From the NCBI GenBank assembly GCA_002437115.1, contig DJOD01000004.1:1-16213 (forward strand): DNA of 16,213 bases, given 5' to 3'. The DNA is from Prevotella sp. UBA6447 (GTDB lineage Bacteria; Bacteroidota; Bacteroidia; Bacteroidales; Bacteroidaceae). Made by a program: the position numbers and the translations under genes. The notes beneath the pieces are model-generated. The model saw nothing but the letters and a program-made list of their open reading frames with translations, was not told the DNA's origin and made no database searches. Of the stretch, positions 7,322 through 15,541 are shown one piece after another. The first letter of the stretch is position 1, and the number at the start of each line of letters is the position of its first letter.

Positions 7322-7457
7322 TTTATCCACCTCGCGGCGCGAGGTGGAAAGGCTAAAGGTAACAACTATCCCGCAAAAAGGGAAGCAGACAAGAGATTTT
7401 ATAGGGAGAACACTACAAACATTATATTTTCATTTACTAAAAAGAGAGATTTTATGG
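7322..7457 (+). repeat. Right inverted repeat of the DNA switch (136 bp)
   Basis: Identical to the reverse complement of 5871-6006. It begins at TTTATCC, contains the palindrome at 7327-7347 and ends with ATGG, the start of susC of operon B. Because no consensus promoter lies on the plus strand just inside it, the leader here is predicted to be untranscribed in this orientation. Confidence 0.97.
7327..7347. other. Candidate recombinase crossover site, right (21-bp palindrome)
   Basis: Same arms as the left copy, with central G at 7337, the complement of C at 5991. The two centres are related by the same inversion axis as the whole repeat (sum 13328). I found no other copies of these arms in the window. 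Confidence 0.65.
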
Positions 7458-10400
7458 TAAAAAGACTTTCAATGATTTTGGCTGGCCTATTCCTTTCCAT
7501 AGGAGTAGCGCTGGCACAGTCACAGGTCTCCGGAACCGTCACGGACGAGAACGGTGAGCCTGTCGCCGGAGCTGGCGTGAAGGTTGTGGGTACCAATACG
7601 GGTACAGCAACCAACAGCGACGGCCATTTCAGTCTGTCAGTACCTGCTAACTCCACGCTCGAGATCACTTTCCTCGGCATGGAGCCGAAGCGTGTGAAAG
7701 CCAGACCCAACATGAACATTTCGCTTGTCCCTAACGACCATACACTCGATGAGGTGATGGTCGTAGCATATGGCACGGCTAAGAAGTCGGCCTTTACCGG
7801 TTCGGCAGCTGTCGTCAAGGCTGAGGATATCGGCAAGGTGCAGGCAACCAATGCCGTTGAGGCACTGAAGGGTAAGGTCAGTGGTGTGCAGCTCACGCAA
7901 TCCTCTGGCCAGCCTGGCACCTCGCCCACCGTCCGTATTCGTGGTATTGGTTCTATCAACGCAGGCAAAGGTCCGCTCTATGTGGTTGACGGTTCACCCT
8001 TCGACGGTGATATCAACACCATCGCGTCCAACGACATCGAGAGCCTTACTGTGCTGAAGGAGGCTGCCGCAGCCGCCTTATATGGTGCCCGTGGTGCCAA
8101 TGGCGTGATTATCATTACTACAAAGAGTGGTGCCAACAAGGGCAGCTCCAGCATCACGGTCGATGCCAAGTGGGGCTCCAACTCTCGTCAGGTGCCCAAC
8201 TACAACTACATTGACAGCCCCGCAGGCTACTATGAGACCTGGTACAAGGGACTGGAGAACTACGCCATCAACACATGGGGGTACACCCAGCCGCAGGCCA
8301 ACGCCTGGGCCAACTCGCACCTCACCGACAACACCAGCTATGGCTTGGGCTACAATGTCTACACGGTACCTGCCGGCCAAAACCTCATCGGCCTCAACGG
8401 CAAGCTCAACCCCAACGCCACGCTGGGCAGTTATGTGACCAATAATGGCACCACCTATTTCATCACACCCGATGACTATACCGATGCCACCTATCGCAAC
8501 GCTCTCCGCCAGGAGTACACCGTGACCGCCACGGGAAGCACGCAGAAGTCCAACTTCTACGCATCGGCCAACTACCTCGACATGAAGGGCATCAGCGTTG
8601 GCTCGCAGTACAAGCGATTCACCACCCGCCTAAAGGCCGACTACCAGCTGAAGCCTTGGCTCAAGGTGGGCATGAATGTCAACTATGCCCATTATGACAA
8701 CGACAATGTCTCTGACGGTGGCAACCTCTCGTCGGGAAACATGTTTTCCATGACTGCCATAGCCCCCATCTATCCTCTCTACATCCGTGACAAGAACGGT
8801 AACATCATACAGCATGAGGCGTCAGGCCGCCCTCTCTATGACTTTGGTGACGGCCAGTACAATGGCCTTAGTCGCCCGTTCCTAACCAAGGCAAACCCAT
8901 TGGCCGAAACCTATTTGGACACCAACCACACCAATGGCAACACGTTCAACGCTGTCGGAACCATCGACATTGACCTGCCCTATGGCTTCCGCTTCAGCTC
9001 TACCAACAGCACCTATGTGGATGAGTATCGCGGACAAAGCAGCAGCAACCCCTGGTTCGGGAGCTATGCTTCCTATAATGGTATAGTTGCTGTAAGCCAC
9101 GGTCGCACTTGGTCGTACAACTACCAGCAACTCCTCAAGTGGCATGAGCTCTATGGCAAGCACGACATCTCAGCCATGCTTGGCCATGAGTATTACCGTC
9201 GCCGCGTCTACGGCCTGGAAGGTCAAAACAACAATATGTTCTCCAACGACATCGTTGAGCTGAGCGCAGCCGTGACTACGATGGCTATCGCCTCATCGGG
9301 CACCAGCGACTACAACACTGAGGGCTTCTTCGGACAAGCACAGTACAATTATGACAATCGTTACTTCGCCTCAGCTTCTTACCGTCGCGATGCTTCTTCT
9401 TACTTTGATCCCGACCATCGTTGGGGTAATTTCTGGTCGCTTGGTGGCGCTTGGCTTGTCAATAAGGAGACTTGGTTTAACGTCGATTGGGTTGACGAGC
9501 TGAAACTTAAGGCCTCTTACGGTGAGCAGGGTAACGACAATATCGGTTACTATAACTATATCACCACCTACAATATCGTCAACTCCAACGGATCACTCGC
9601 CCTGACCCCGCGCCAGCTGGGCAACAGCAAGATCTCTTGGGAGAAGAGCGGTGAGTTCAACCTCGGCCTGGAGTTTAGCCTGCTGAAGAGCCGACTCACG
9701 GGTAGCCTGGAGTACTACTACCGCAAGACCAGCGACATGCTGTCGTGGTTCTCGCTGCCCGCCAGCTTCGGTTTCACTGGCTACTACGACAACATTGGTG
9801 ACATGCGCAACACGGGTGTTGAGTTTGAGCTCCGTGGCGACATTATCCGCACCAACGACATCACCTGGTCAGCTTATGCCAACGTCACCACTAACAGTAA
9901 CAAGATCCTTGAGATTGCAGACGCCAACAAGACCATGACAGTCGATGGTGTGCAAGGGTATCGGTCTGGTAACTATTTTTATGGCGAAGGCAAGCCCATT
10001 TACACTTGGCTCATGTATAAGTATGCCGGAGTCGACCAGAAGACTGGTGAATCGCTCTTCTACAAGAATGTTTACCAGAAGGACGACAATGGAAAGATTA
10101 TCTACTATGATGCCAATGGCAAAGTGTGCAGTTCCACGGACAAGGGCGCTCGCCCCAAGGTCATAGGCCAGGAGACCACCAATACCACAGGTGATGCTGA
10201 CGAGTATCTCGTGGGCGATGCCAATCCCGACGCTTTCGGCGGCTTCGGCACGAGTTTCTCTTGGAAGGGCTTCGATCTTGGAATCGACTTCACCTATCAG
10301 CTTGGTGGCGATGTCTATGATGGCGACTACGCTGCTTCTATGACCATGAGCAGAGGTCACGCCTTGCATGCTGATATCCTCAAATCCTGGACACCTACCA

Positions 10401-10705
10401 ACAAGAGTTCCAACATCCCGCGCCTGCAGTTTGCCGACCGTTACGCTGGTGCCACAAGCAGCCGCTTCCTGACCAGCGCCTCTTATCTCAACCTGCAGAA
10501 CATCACCCTCGGCTACACGTTGCCCAAGAACGTTGTGCGCCCGATGGGCTTGTCAAGCGTGCGTGTCTATTGCACGGCCGACAACGTGTACTTGTGGTCG
10601 AAGCGCAAGGGCATGGACCCTCGCCAAAGCGCATCGGGGTCGGTAAACAGCCAGTATTACTCACCCATTCGTAGTATTTCGGGTGGTATCACGGTCTCCT
10701 TCTAA
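7454..10705 (+). CDS. susC: SusC/RagA-family TonB-dependent outer-membrane transporter (operon B)
   Basis: A 1083-aa TonB-dependent transporter. The start is the ATG at 7454, at the end of the inverted repeat, because it gives a signal peptide (MVKRLSMILAGLFLSIGVALA) closely parallel to that of the operon A protein; the open frame upstream to 7319 has only a TTG and crosses the shared leader. A carboxypeptidase-regulatory-like domain (about 25-92) precedes the plug with RIRGIGSINAGKGPLYVVDG (161-180) and LKEAAAAALYGARGANG (201-217), then the beta-barrel ending ISGGITVSF. No STN domain. The first 30 residues nearly match operon A; the barrel is clearly different and longer, suggesting different ligands. 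In this orientation no consensus promoter reads into it, so it is predicted silent until the segment inverts. Confidence 0.95.
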   Translation: MVKRLSMILAGLFLSIGVALAQSQVSGTVTDENGEPVAGAGVKVVGTNTGTATNSDGHFSLSVPANSTLEITFLGMEPKRVKARPNMNISLVPNDHTLDEVMVVAYGTAKKSAFTGSAAVVKAEDIGKVQATNAVEALKGKVSGVQLTQSSGQPGTSPTVRIRGIGSINAGKGPLYVVDGSPFDGDINTIASNDIESLTVLKEAAAAALYGARGANGVIIITTKSGANKGSSSITVDAKWGSNSRQVPNYNYIDSPAGYYETWYKGLENYAINTWGYTQPQANAWANSHLTDNTSYGLGYNVYTVPAGQNLIGLNGKLNPNATLGSYVTNNGTTYFITPDDYTDATYRNALRQEYTVTATGSTQKSNFYASANYLDMKGISVGSQYKRFTTRLKADYQLKPWLKVGMNVNYAHYDNDNVSDGGNLSSGNMFSMTAIAPIYPLYIRDKNGNIIQHEASGRPLYDFGDGQYNGLSRPFLTKANPLAETYLDTNHTNGNTFNAVGTIDIDLPYGFRFSSTNSTYVDEYRGQSSSNPWFGSYASYNGIVAVSHGRTWSYNYQQLLKWHELYGKHDISAMLGHEYYRRRVYGLEGQNNNMFSNDIVELSAAVTTMAIASSGTSDYNTEGFFGQAQYNYDNRYFASASYRRDASSYFDPDHRWGNFWSLGGAWLVNKETWFNVDWVDELKLKASYGEQGNDNIGYYNYITTYNIVNSNGSLALTPRQLGNSKISWEKSGEFNLGLEFSLLKSRLTGSLEYYYRKTSDMLSWFSLPASFGFTGYYDNIGDMRNTGVEFELRGDIIRTNDITWSAYANVTTNSNKILEIADANKTMTVDGVQGYRSGNYFYGEGKPIYTWLMYKYAGVDQKTGESLFYKNVYQKDDNGKIIYYDANGKVCSSTDKGARPKVIGQETTNTTGDADEYLVGDANPDAFGGFGTSFSWKGFDLGIDFTYQLGGDVYDGDYAASMTMSRGHALHADILKSWTPTNKSSNIPRLQFADRYAGATSSRFLTSASYLNLQNITLGYTLPKNVVRPMGLSSVRVYCTADNVYLWSKRKGMDPRQSASGSVNSQYYSPIRSISGGITVSF

Positions 10706-10734
10706 TTCGTTAACAATCAAATAGAATTATCCGT

Positions 10735-12348
10735 ATGAAAAATATAAATAAGTTCATATGCGGTGTTGGCGTAGCCTTTCTCGGGCTGACCGCCTTCACC
10801 TCCTGCGAGGAGGAGACGCATCCCACCTCCTATGCAACTGTCGACCAGATGGCACAGTCGTCATCAGCCACGGAGGCTTTGCTCGGTGCTGTCCCAGCAT
10901 CCTATAACAGCGTTTGGAATAGCTCAGCGAATCAGGGCTATTCATGGGGCTTCGGTTCTTTGATGAAAATCCGCGACGTGATGACAGGCGACTATGCCAA
11001 TGCTGAAAGCGACTATGATTGGTACACTGGTTGGGCGGAGTGCTATTATATAGGAAAAGCCTATATGCGAACCCAATTTGTGTGGAACTACTACTACAAA
11101 ATGGTGCTCACCACCAACAACCTCATCAACGGTATCGATTCCACCAAGGCCACCTCAGACCAGTTGGGCTACTTAGGCGTGGGTTACGCCGAGCGTGCCT
11201 CCATGTATCTTGACATGGCTCGCATGTATGAGTTTCTGCCCAATGAGAAGTTCCCCGACGGCAAGAACGAGAACGGCAACGTCGTTACGGGACTCACCGT
11301 GCCTATAGTGAAGGCTGGCATGAAAGAGGACAGCGCTCGTGTGAACCCTCGTGCCACCCGTGCGCAGATGGCCGCTTTCATCCTCAGCGACCTCAACAAT
11401 GCCGAGAGGTTGATTCCCCATCTCAATGGCACTCGTAGTAAGACTCTACCCGACTTGGCTTGTGTCTATGGGTTAAAGGCTCGTCTTTACATGTGGCTTG
11501 AGGAATATCCAGAAGCCCAGGCTTACGCCCGCAAGGCCATAGATGCCTCCGGATTGACGCCTATGACTGAGAAACAGGCCTTGGATCCTTCCACGGGCTT
11601 CAATACGGCCGACCCCTGGATGTGGGCTTCCACGCTGACTTCGGAGAATGAGACTGTCGAAAGTGGTATTTTAAACTGGACCTCTTGGATGAGCAATGAA
11701 ACCTCATTCGGTTACGCTTCGGCCGGTCCTTACAGCATGATAGGCAAGAGTTTGTATGACCGCATCAGCAATACAGACTGGCGCAAGCTTGAGTGGAAGG
11801 CACCTGACGACAGTCCGTTGGCCAGTCAAGTTCCATTCCTCAATGCCACCTACAAGCAGAACCTCCCCACCTACGCCTCCATCAAGTTCCGTCCCGGACA
11901 GGGAAACGATGGCGATGGCACTGTTGGCTGTGTGGTCTCTTATCCGCTCATGCGTGTGGAGGAAATGTACTTCATCGAGGCTGAGGCAGCTGCCCATCAG
12001 AATCCTACGCAGGGCAAAGAGCTGCTTGAGAAGTTCATGAAGCAGTATCGCGACCCCAACTATGTATGCCGCGTCACAGACAAGGATGCCGTCGTGGAAG
12101 AAATCGTCTTCCAGAAGCGTGTGGAGCTTTGGGGTGAGGGACAGAGTTTCTTTGATATCAAGCGTTTGAATTACTCGGTCTCACGTGCCTACAAAGGTAG
12201 CAACTTCTACGAGCAGTGTCGTTTCAACACCAACGGGCGTCCAGCTTGGATGAACTTTGTAATTGTGCAAACTGAGGAGAACAACAATACTGCCGTGAAC
12301 GGTTGGAACAACCCAGACCCCTCCGACCAGTACAAACCAATTCAGTAA
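10735..12348 (+). CDS. susD: SusD/RagB-family outer-membrane lipoprotein (operon B)
   Basis: A 537-aa SusD homolog located 29 bases after susC. The signal peptide ends in a lipobox with Cys24 (AFTSC) followed by EEE. Family features are seen in GYAERASMYLDMARMYE (TPR-like helix), MRVEEMYFIEAEAAAHQ and KRVELWGEGQSFFDIKRL (461-478). The C terminus lacks the WPIP...QNPGY ending of the operon A protein and finishes instead with a Pro/Asn-rich tail, so it belongs to a different SusD subgroup. It is expected to act as the surface lid for the adjacent SusC. Substrate unknown; a protease unit further downstream makes peptides a possibility, but this is only context. Confidence 0.93.
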   Translation: MKNINKFICGVGVAFLGLTAFTSCEEETHPTSYATVDQMAQSSSATEALLGAVPASYNSVWNSSANQGYSWGFGSLMKIRDVMTGDYANAESDYDWYTGWAECYYIGKAYMRTQFVWNYYYKMVLTTNNLINGIDSTKATSDQLGYLGVGYAERASMYLDMARMYEFLPNEKFPDGKNENGNVVTGLTVPIVKAGMKEDSARVNPRATRAQMAAFILSDLNNAERLIPHLNGTRSKTLPDLACVYGLKARLYMWLEEYPEAQAYARKAIDASGLTPMTEKQALDPSTGFNTADPWMWASTLTSENETVESGILNWTSWMSNETSFGYASAGPYSMIGKSLYDRISNTDWRKLEWKAPDDSPLASQVPFLNATYKQNLPTYASIKFRPGQGNDGDGTVGCVVSYPLMRVEEMYFIEAEAAAHQNPTQGKELLEKFMKQYRDPNYVCRVTDKDAVVEEIVFQKRVELWGEGQSFFDIKRLNYSVSRAYKGSNFYEQCRFNTNGRPAWMNFVIVQTEENNNTAVNGWNNPDPSDQYKPIQ

Positions 12349-12369
12349 CATTAGATAACCGATTAGAAA

Positions 12370-13149
12370 ATGAAGACAATTTTCAAATATGCTTTCGTGG
12401 CCCTCTTTGCCGTGCTATCCTTGGCATCGTGTGGAGACGACTACGAATATACGCCAGCCGACCCGAAAGATCAGGGGGGCAACGCTAACATCGAGGTTGC
12501 AGACACTGCATACACGTTTCTTCCTGGCGAGAAGCAGGTGGTTAGCTTCATCATCTCGCGCATTGACTCCACTAAGGCTGATACTGTGAACTTACACAGT
12601 AGCAGTGAGCATTTTCCAGTGCAACCAGTCATTTTTAAGGCAGGCGAAGCGCGGAAGACTGTTACTGTCGAGGGCAGCCTGGCAGTTGGACAAAGTGAGA
12701 AAGTAACAATCGATATTGCCGATGCCGATGCTTTTCTTTATGGGACGAAAGAGATTCATTTCTCTGTCAGTGTTTATCGTTCCTACAATGGAACCATAAC
12801 GTCTAATCTCTCGCGTAAACCGTTCTCCTGCGTCTTCTATGACTTGACTGGTGGTGATTTCATGATTCCCGGAGCATATGAGGCAGGGTATAACCTGAAG
12901 TTCCACATCGACTTCACCACCAACCTGGTGACAGCTCAGCCGCAGCTGGTGTGCTTGTATAGCGAAGATTATGGTCGCTTGCTCTTTAATGCAACCGCTT
13001 CAGACAAGCTGATTCATGGTCACTATGACCCAGAGACGCTGACTGTCTCCTTGGAGGACATGCAGTTTGCCCTTCCTGATATCAACAAGGCGTTTTCTGG
13101 TACTTACACCGAATACTACACCTTTGAGACGGATCCCAATGCTCAATAA
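12370..13149 (+). CDS. Surface lipoprotein with Calx-beta-like N-terminal domain, third gene of operon B
   Basis: A 259-aa predicted lipoprotein that starts 21 bases after susD. The signal peptide MKTIFKYAFVALFAVLSLAS runs to Cys21 and is followed by GDDYEY. Residues about 40-137 form a beta-sandwich-like stretch resembling Calx-beta domains (IEVADTAYTFLPGEKQVV ... VTIDIADADAFLYGTKEIHFSV), although the closing motif is less typical than in the operon A protein. Residues about 150-259 are beta-rich and not recognised. By position it is the partner of the 302-aa lipoprotein of operon A, so both operons have the order SusC, SusD, Calx-beta-like lipoprotein. A terminator follows the stop codon. 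A role as accessory surface ligand-binding protein is inference. Confidence 0.8.
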   Translation: MKTIFKYAFVALFAVLSLASCGDDYEYTPADPKDQGGNANIEVADTAYTFLPGEKQVVSFIISRIDSTKADTVNLHSSSEHFPVQPVIFKAGEARKTVTVEGSLAVGQSEKVTIDIADADAFLYGTKEIHFSVSVYRSYNGTITSNLSRKPFSCVFYDLTGGDFMIPGAYEAGYNLKFHIDFTTNLVTAQPQLVCLYSEDYGRLLFNATASDKLIHGHYDPETLTVSLEDMQFALPDINKAFSGTYTEYYTFETDPNAQ

Positions 13150-13158
13150 CTACGTTTG
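13123..13158 (+). promoter_or_regulatory. Weak candidate promoter for the protease unit
   Basis: TACGTTTG at 13151-13158 is a full match to the -7 consensus and begins directly after the stop codon of the upstream lipoprotein. The nearest TTTG upstream (13123-13126) is 24 bases away, longer than the normal 19-21. If used, transcription would start near 13165, just ahead of the hairpin at 13177. Confidence 0.3.
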
Positions 13159-13176
13159 AGCACCGCAAAAGAAATT

Positions 13177-13217
13177 GCCGGATAGGACATGTTAACCTGT
13201 CCGGCTTTTTCTTTTTT
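13177..13217 (+). terminator. Terminator between susCD operon B and the protease unit
   Basis: GCCGGATAGG (13177-13186) pairs with CCTGTCCGGC (13196-13205) over 10 bp with one G-U pair, followed by TTTTTCTTTTTT. It is a classical intrinsic terminator 27 bases after the lipoprotein stop and 25 bases before the protease ATG. Confidence 0.85.
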
Positions 13218-13242
13218 CACCACATTCAATGATCTCACTTTT

Positions 13243-14874
13243 ATGAAAAAAATATTTCTTTTAATCATTTCCTTGATGGCTATCCAATCCTTTCAGGCTC
13301 GTGAACGCACGCAGGATGAAAAGACGAAGGCTGCCCTCATGATTCTCCAATCGGCACAGTCAGCAGGAAGAAAGTTCGCTCCCTCATCACTGCAGTTGGG
13401 AGTGTTGCGCCAGGATTCAGCGCTCACTGTTATGGGTAATGAGGTGCTGGGCTTTGCCGTTGTGAGCAATGACGACACCTGGCCGGCTGTCATCGGCTAT
13501 TCCACGGAACCCTTTGACATCAGTCGCAATGGCGGACTGCGGTGGTTTCTCACCACGGCAGGAGAAACCATAATGAAAAGCCGCCGACAGGAGCCTGTGG
13601 TGCCCAGCGGCGATTTCAAGCCAGCGGTAGCTCCCCTTATCTCCACGCTCTGGAGCCAGGACACGCCTTATAACGATCAGTGCCCTACGCTGACAGGAGG
13701 CAACCCCTATCCCACAGGATGCGTGGCCACGGCGCTGTCGCAAATCATGTATTACTGGAAATATCCGGTTCACGGGACTGGCAAGGCCACGCTGAGCGTG
13801 ACGGCCGAGGGCACCGGTGGAATCATCTCCGTGGACTTTGGCGCGGCGACCTACGATTGGGACCACATGTTGCTCGATTATGAGACAAGCACCTATGATG
13901 ACACGGAGGCGAAGGCCGTGTCAACGCTGATGCTCCACTGCGGCGTGGCCGTGGGCATGAACTACAACCCTACGGGCAGCGGTGCCTATTCGCATGAGGC
14001 ACGCCACGGCATGATACAATACTTCAACTACAACCCTGGCATCAACCTGCTCACGCGCAACTATTACTCCACGTCTGAATGGATGAAAGTCATCTATACG
14101 GAGCTCAACGCTGGACGACCTGTCTATTACACGGGCGTGGATGCCAGTGCGGGTGGACATGCTTTCGTGTGCGACGGCTATGACAACAATGGCTATTTGC
14201 ACATCAATTGGGGTTGGGGGCCGAAAGGTGGCAACGGCTACTTTGATGTGGCCCTGCTCAATCCCTCAGGCTATTCGTTCAGTAAAAGCCAGAACATGCT
14301 CGTTGGCATTGCGCCCACACAGGTTATGGAATATGCTTCCCATGTCATCGGCGATGACGCGCTGACCGTGAACCGCATCAACAAGGTCTTGCTCAATTTC
14401 AACGGCGGATCGATGTACAACCTGACGGGCGAGCCCTATACGGGTGAGATAGCTCTGCTTATGGATATGGGCGACAGCCTGAAAGTGCTCAAGTCGGTGT
14501 CGGTCAACAACATTGCCAACTATTACAATGTCGGCACACTCAGCGGCATGGTGCGCCTGCAGACCGCAGGACTTGCAAACGGGAAATATCGCCTTTTTGT
14601 CGGTGCCAAGTCGGACAAGGACAAAGGGTGGCAACTTGTGCGCCGTCCTGAAGGGCAGGTCAACAGTTACTGGTTGGTCATCAATGATGGTGACTATACC
14701 CTCATGCCTGTCACCAATGACGCCTGGGCTACGGGGGTCAGCCGCATCACCGTCGCTAAGCAGAAAACACGCGAGGGAGTGTACAGCCTTGAGGGTCGCT
14801 ATCTTGGCACAAGCATGGAAAGACTTCGAGAGGGACTCTATATTGTAAACGGTAAAAAAGTCATGAAACGATGA
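13243..14874 (+). CDS. Secreted C10-family (streptopain-type) cysteine peptidase
   Basis: A 543-aa prepro-protease. The ATG at 13243 gives a clean signal peptide (MKKIFLLIISLMAIQSFQA); the upstream in-frame ATG at 13189 lies in the terminator and is not credible. An N-terminal propeptide (about 20-130, Spi/prodomain-like) is followed by the papain-fold catalytic domain: Gln139 in WSQDTPYND (likely oxyanion residue), nucleophile Cys160 in YPTGCVATALSQIMYYW, His306 in GGHAFVCDGYD, and INWGWG (321-326). The remaining 180 residues are beta-rich. The tail EGVYSLEGRYLGTS...GLYIVNGKKV (511-543) resembles C-terminal sorting tails of Prevotella-type secreted proteins (type IX secretion), less surely. 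It overlaps the next gene by ATGA. A clear separate promoter is lacking, so it may depend on readthrough from operon B. Confidence 0.93.
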   Translation: MKKIFLLIISLMAIQSFQARERTQDEKTKAALMILQSAQSAGRKFAPSSLQLGVLRQDSALTVMGNEVLGFAVVSNDDTWPAVIGYSTEPFDISRNGGLRWFLTTAGETIMKSRRQEPVVPSGDFKPAVAPLISTLWSQDTPYNDQCPTLTGGNPYPTGCVATALSQIMYYWKYPVHGTGKATLSVTAEGTGGIISVDFGAATYDWDHMLLDYETSTYDDTEAKAVSTLMLHCGVAVGMNYNPTGSGAYSHEARHGMIQYFNYNPGINLLTRNYYSTSEWMKVIYTELNAGRPVYYTGVDASAGGHAFVCDGYDNNGYLHINWGWGPKGGNGYFDVALLNPSGYSFSKSQNMLVGIAPTQVMEYASHVIGDDALTVNRINKVLLNFNGGSMYNLTGEPYTGEIALLMDMGDSLKVLKSVSVNNIANYYNVGTLSGMVRLQTAGLANGKYRLFVGAKSDKDKGWQLVRRPEGQVNSYWLVINDGDYTLMPVTNDAWATGVSRITVAKQKTREGVYSLEGRYLGTSMERLREGLYIVNGKKVMKR

Positions 14875-15467
14875 AGAAATTGTTATCTTTTTTGATGCTG
14901 GTGGCTTTTGCCACGGCAATGACAATCCTAAGCTCCTGTAACAAGGAGGAGAATGACACGCCCGATGATGCTTACAGGTATCTGCGTCAATCATTTACCG
15001 GCAAGCTCGTTTGCCAAGACGAGAGCCGCACCGACTCGGTGGTCATGGACACTCTTGACGCCTCGTGGTCAATCAATGACAAGAACGTACTTACCATAAT
15101 CAATGTGCCACTGGCAAAGCTGCTGGTGGGAGTGGACAACCACGATCTACTTGAGGTTGCCCGTGCAATGGCCACGCAGACGCTCACGGCAGACATCTCC
15201 GTCATCCATGTATCGCCCATTGTCTTCACCGTCTCGCCACAGCCATTGGACGTTCAGGTTCGTTTTGCAGGCTCAGATCATCATCTACGAGTCGAGTTTG
15301 CCAGTGGTGCCAATCTTAGTTGGGGATCCTATAGCATTAATGATAAGTCTGTGGTTATTAACATCATAGAGACGGGAGTTTACCTGGATGGTGACACTAC
15401 CAATCTTTTGCCTAAAAGCAAACCCTTGTTGTGGTCTACCGAGCAGAAGGTGCACCCTGTGATTTGA
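14871..15467 (+). CDS. Small lipoprotein translationally coupled to the C10 peptidase; possible inhibitor
   Basis: A 198-aa protein whose ATG overlaps the protease stop codon (ATGA), indicating translational coupling. The signal peptide ends in the lipobox ILSSC with Cys23, followed by NKEENDTPDD, so it is likely a surface or outer-membrane lipoprotein. The mature part is rich in alternating beta-strand patterns (FTGKLVCQDES, LDASWSINDKNVLTIINV, VQVRFAGSDHHLRVEFASG). I do not recognise a named domain with certainty; it resembles small Bacteroidetes DUF lipoproteins. Genes directly beside C10 peptidases in streptococci and Bacteroides encode inhibitors that protect the producing cell, so an inhibitor role fits context, but this is inference. 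It is the last gene before a terminator. Confidence 0.8.
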   Translation: MKKLLSFLMLVAFATAMTILSSCNKEENDTPDDAYRYLRQSFTGKLVCQDESRTDSVVMDTLDASWSINDKNVLTIINVPLAKLLVGVDNHDLLEVARAMATQTLTADISVIHVSPIVFTVSPQPLDVQVRFAGSDHHLRVEFASGANLSWGSYSINDKSVVINIIETGVYLDGDTTNLLPKSKPLLWSTEQKVHPVI

Positions 15468-15509
15468 CGGGATTCTTTTTGAGGACCTGTGAAGCAAAAA
15501 CTGAAGAGT

Positions 15510-15541
15510 GGCATGTCGGCACAAGCGGCATGCCCTTTTTG
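15510..15541 (+). terminator. Terminator of the protease unit
   Basis: GGCATGTCG (15510-15518) pairs with CGGCATGCC (15526-15534) over 9 bp with one G-U pair and a 7-base loop, followed by CTTTTTGTTT. It lies 43 bases after the stop of the small lipoprotein. Confidence 0.85.

Larger units (their letters stand above)
5871..7457. other. Predicted invertible promoter segment (susCD phase switch)
   Basis: A 1587-bp segment with 136-bp perfect inverted repeats at both ends and 1315 bp between them. The interior carries a tyrosine recombinase gene and one outward-facing consensus promoter. It lies exactly between two divergent susCD operons whose start codons are the last bases of the repeats. Inversion maps x to 13328 - x, moving the promoter -7 box from 6098-6105 to 7223-7230 so that it faces operon B at the same distance. 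Comparable invertible promoters controlling SusC/SusD expression are known in Bacteroides fragilis. That this one flips is inferred from structure; no inverted read is visible here. Confidence 0.9.

Noticed and set aside
7319..7453. In-frame N-terminal extension of the operon B susC through the leader, from a TTG
   Set aside because: The ATG at 7454 starts a proper signal peptide matching that of the operon A susC, and the extension lies in the shared inverted-repeat leader; an open frame of 45 codons here can be chance.
5871..7457. Segment as an insertion sequence with terminal inverted repeats
   Set aside because: The enzyme is a tyrosine recombinase, the repeats contain gene leaders and start codons, and no target-site duplication is seen outside them. 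A switch explains it better.
13189..13242. Upstream ATG at 13189 as start of the C10 peptidase
   Set aside because: It lies in the terminator hairpin and would put 18 residues before a complete signal peptide.
14266..14994. 242-codon open frame antisense to the C10 peptidase and small lipoprotein
   Set aside because: No domain or signal, and it overlaps two strongly supported genes.
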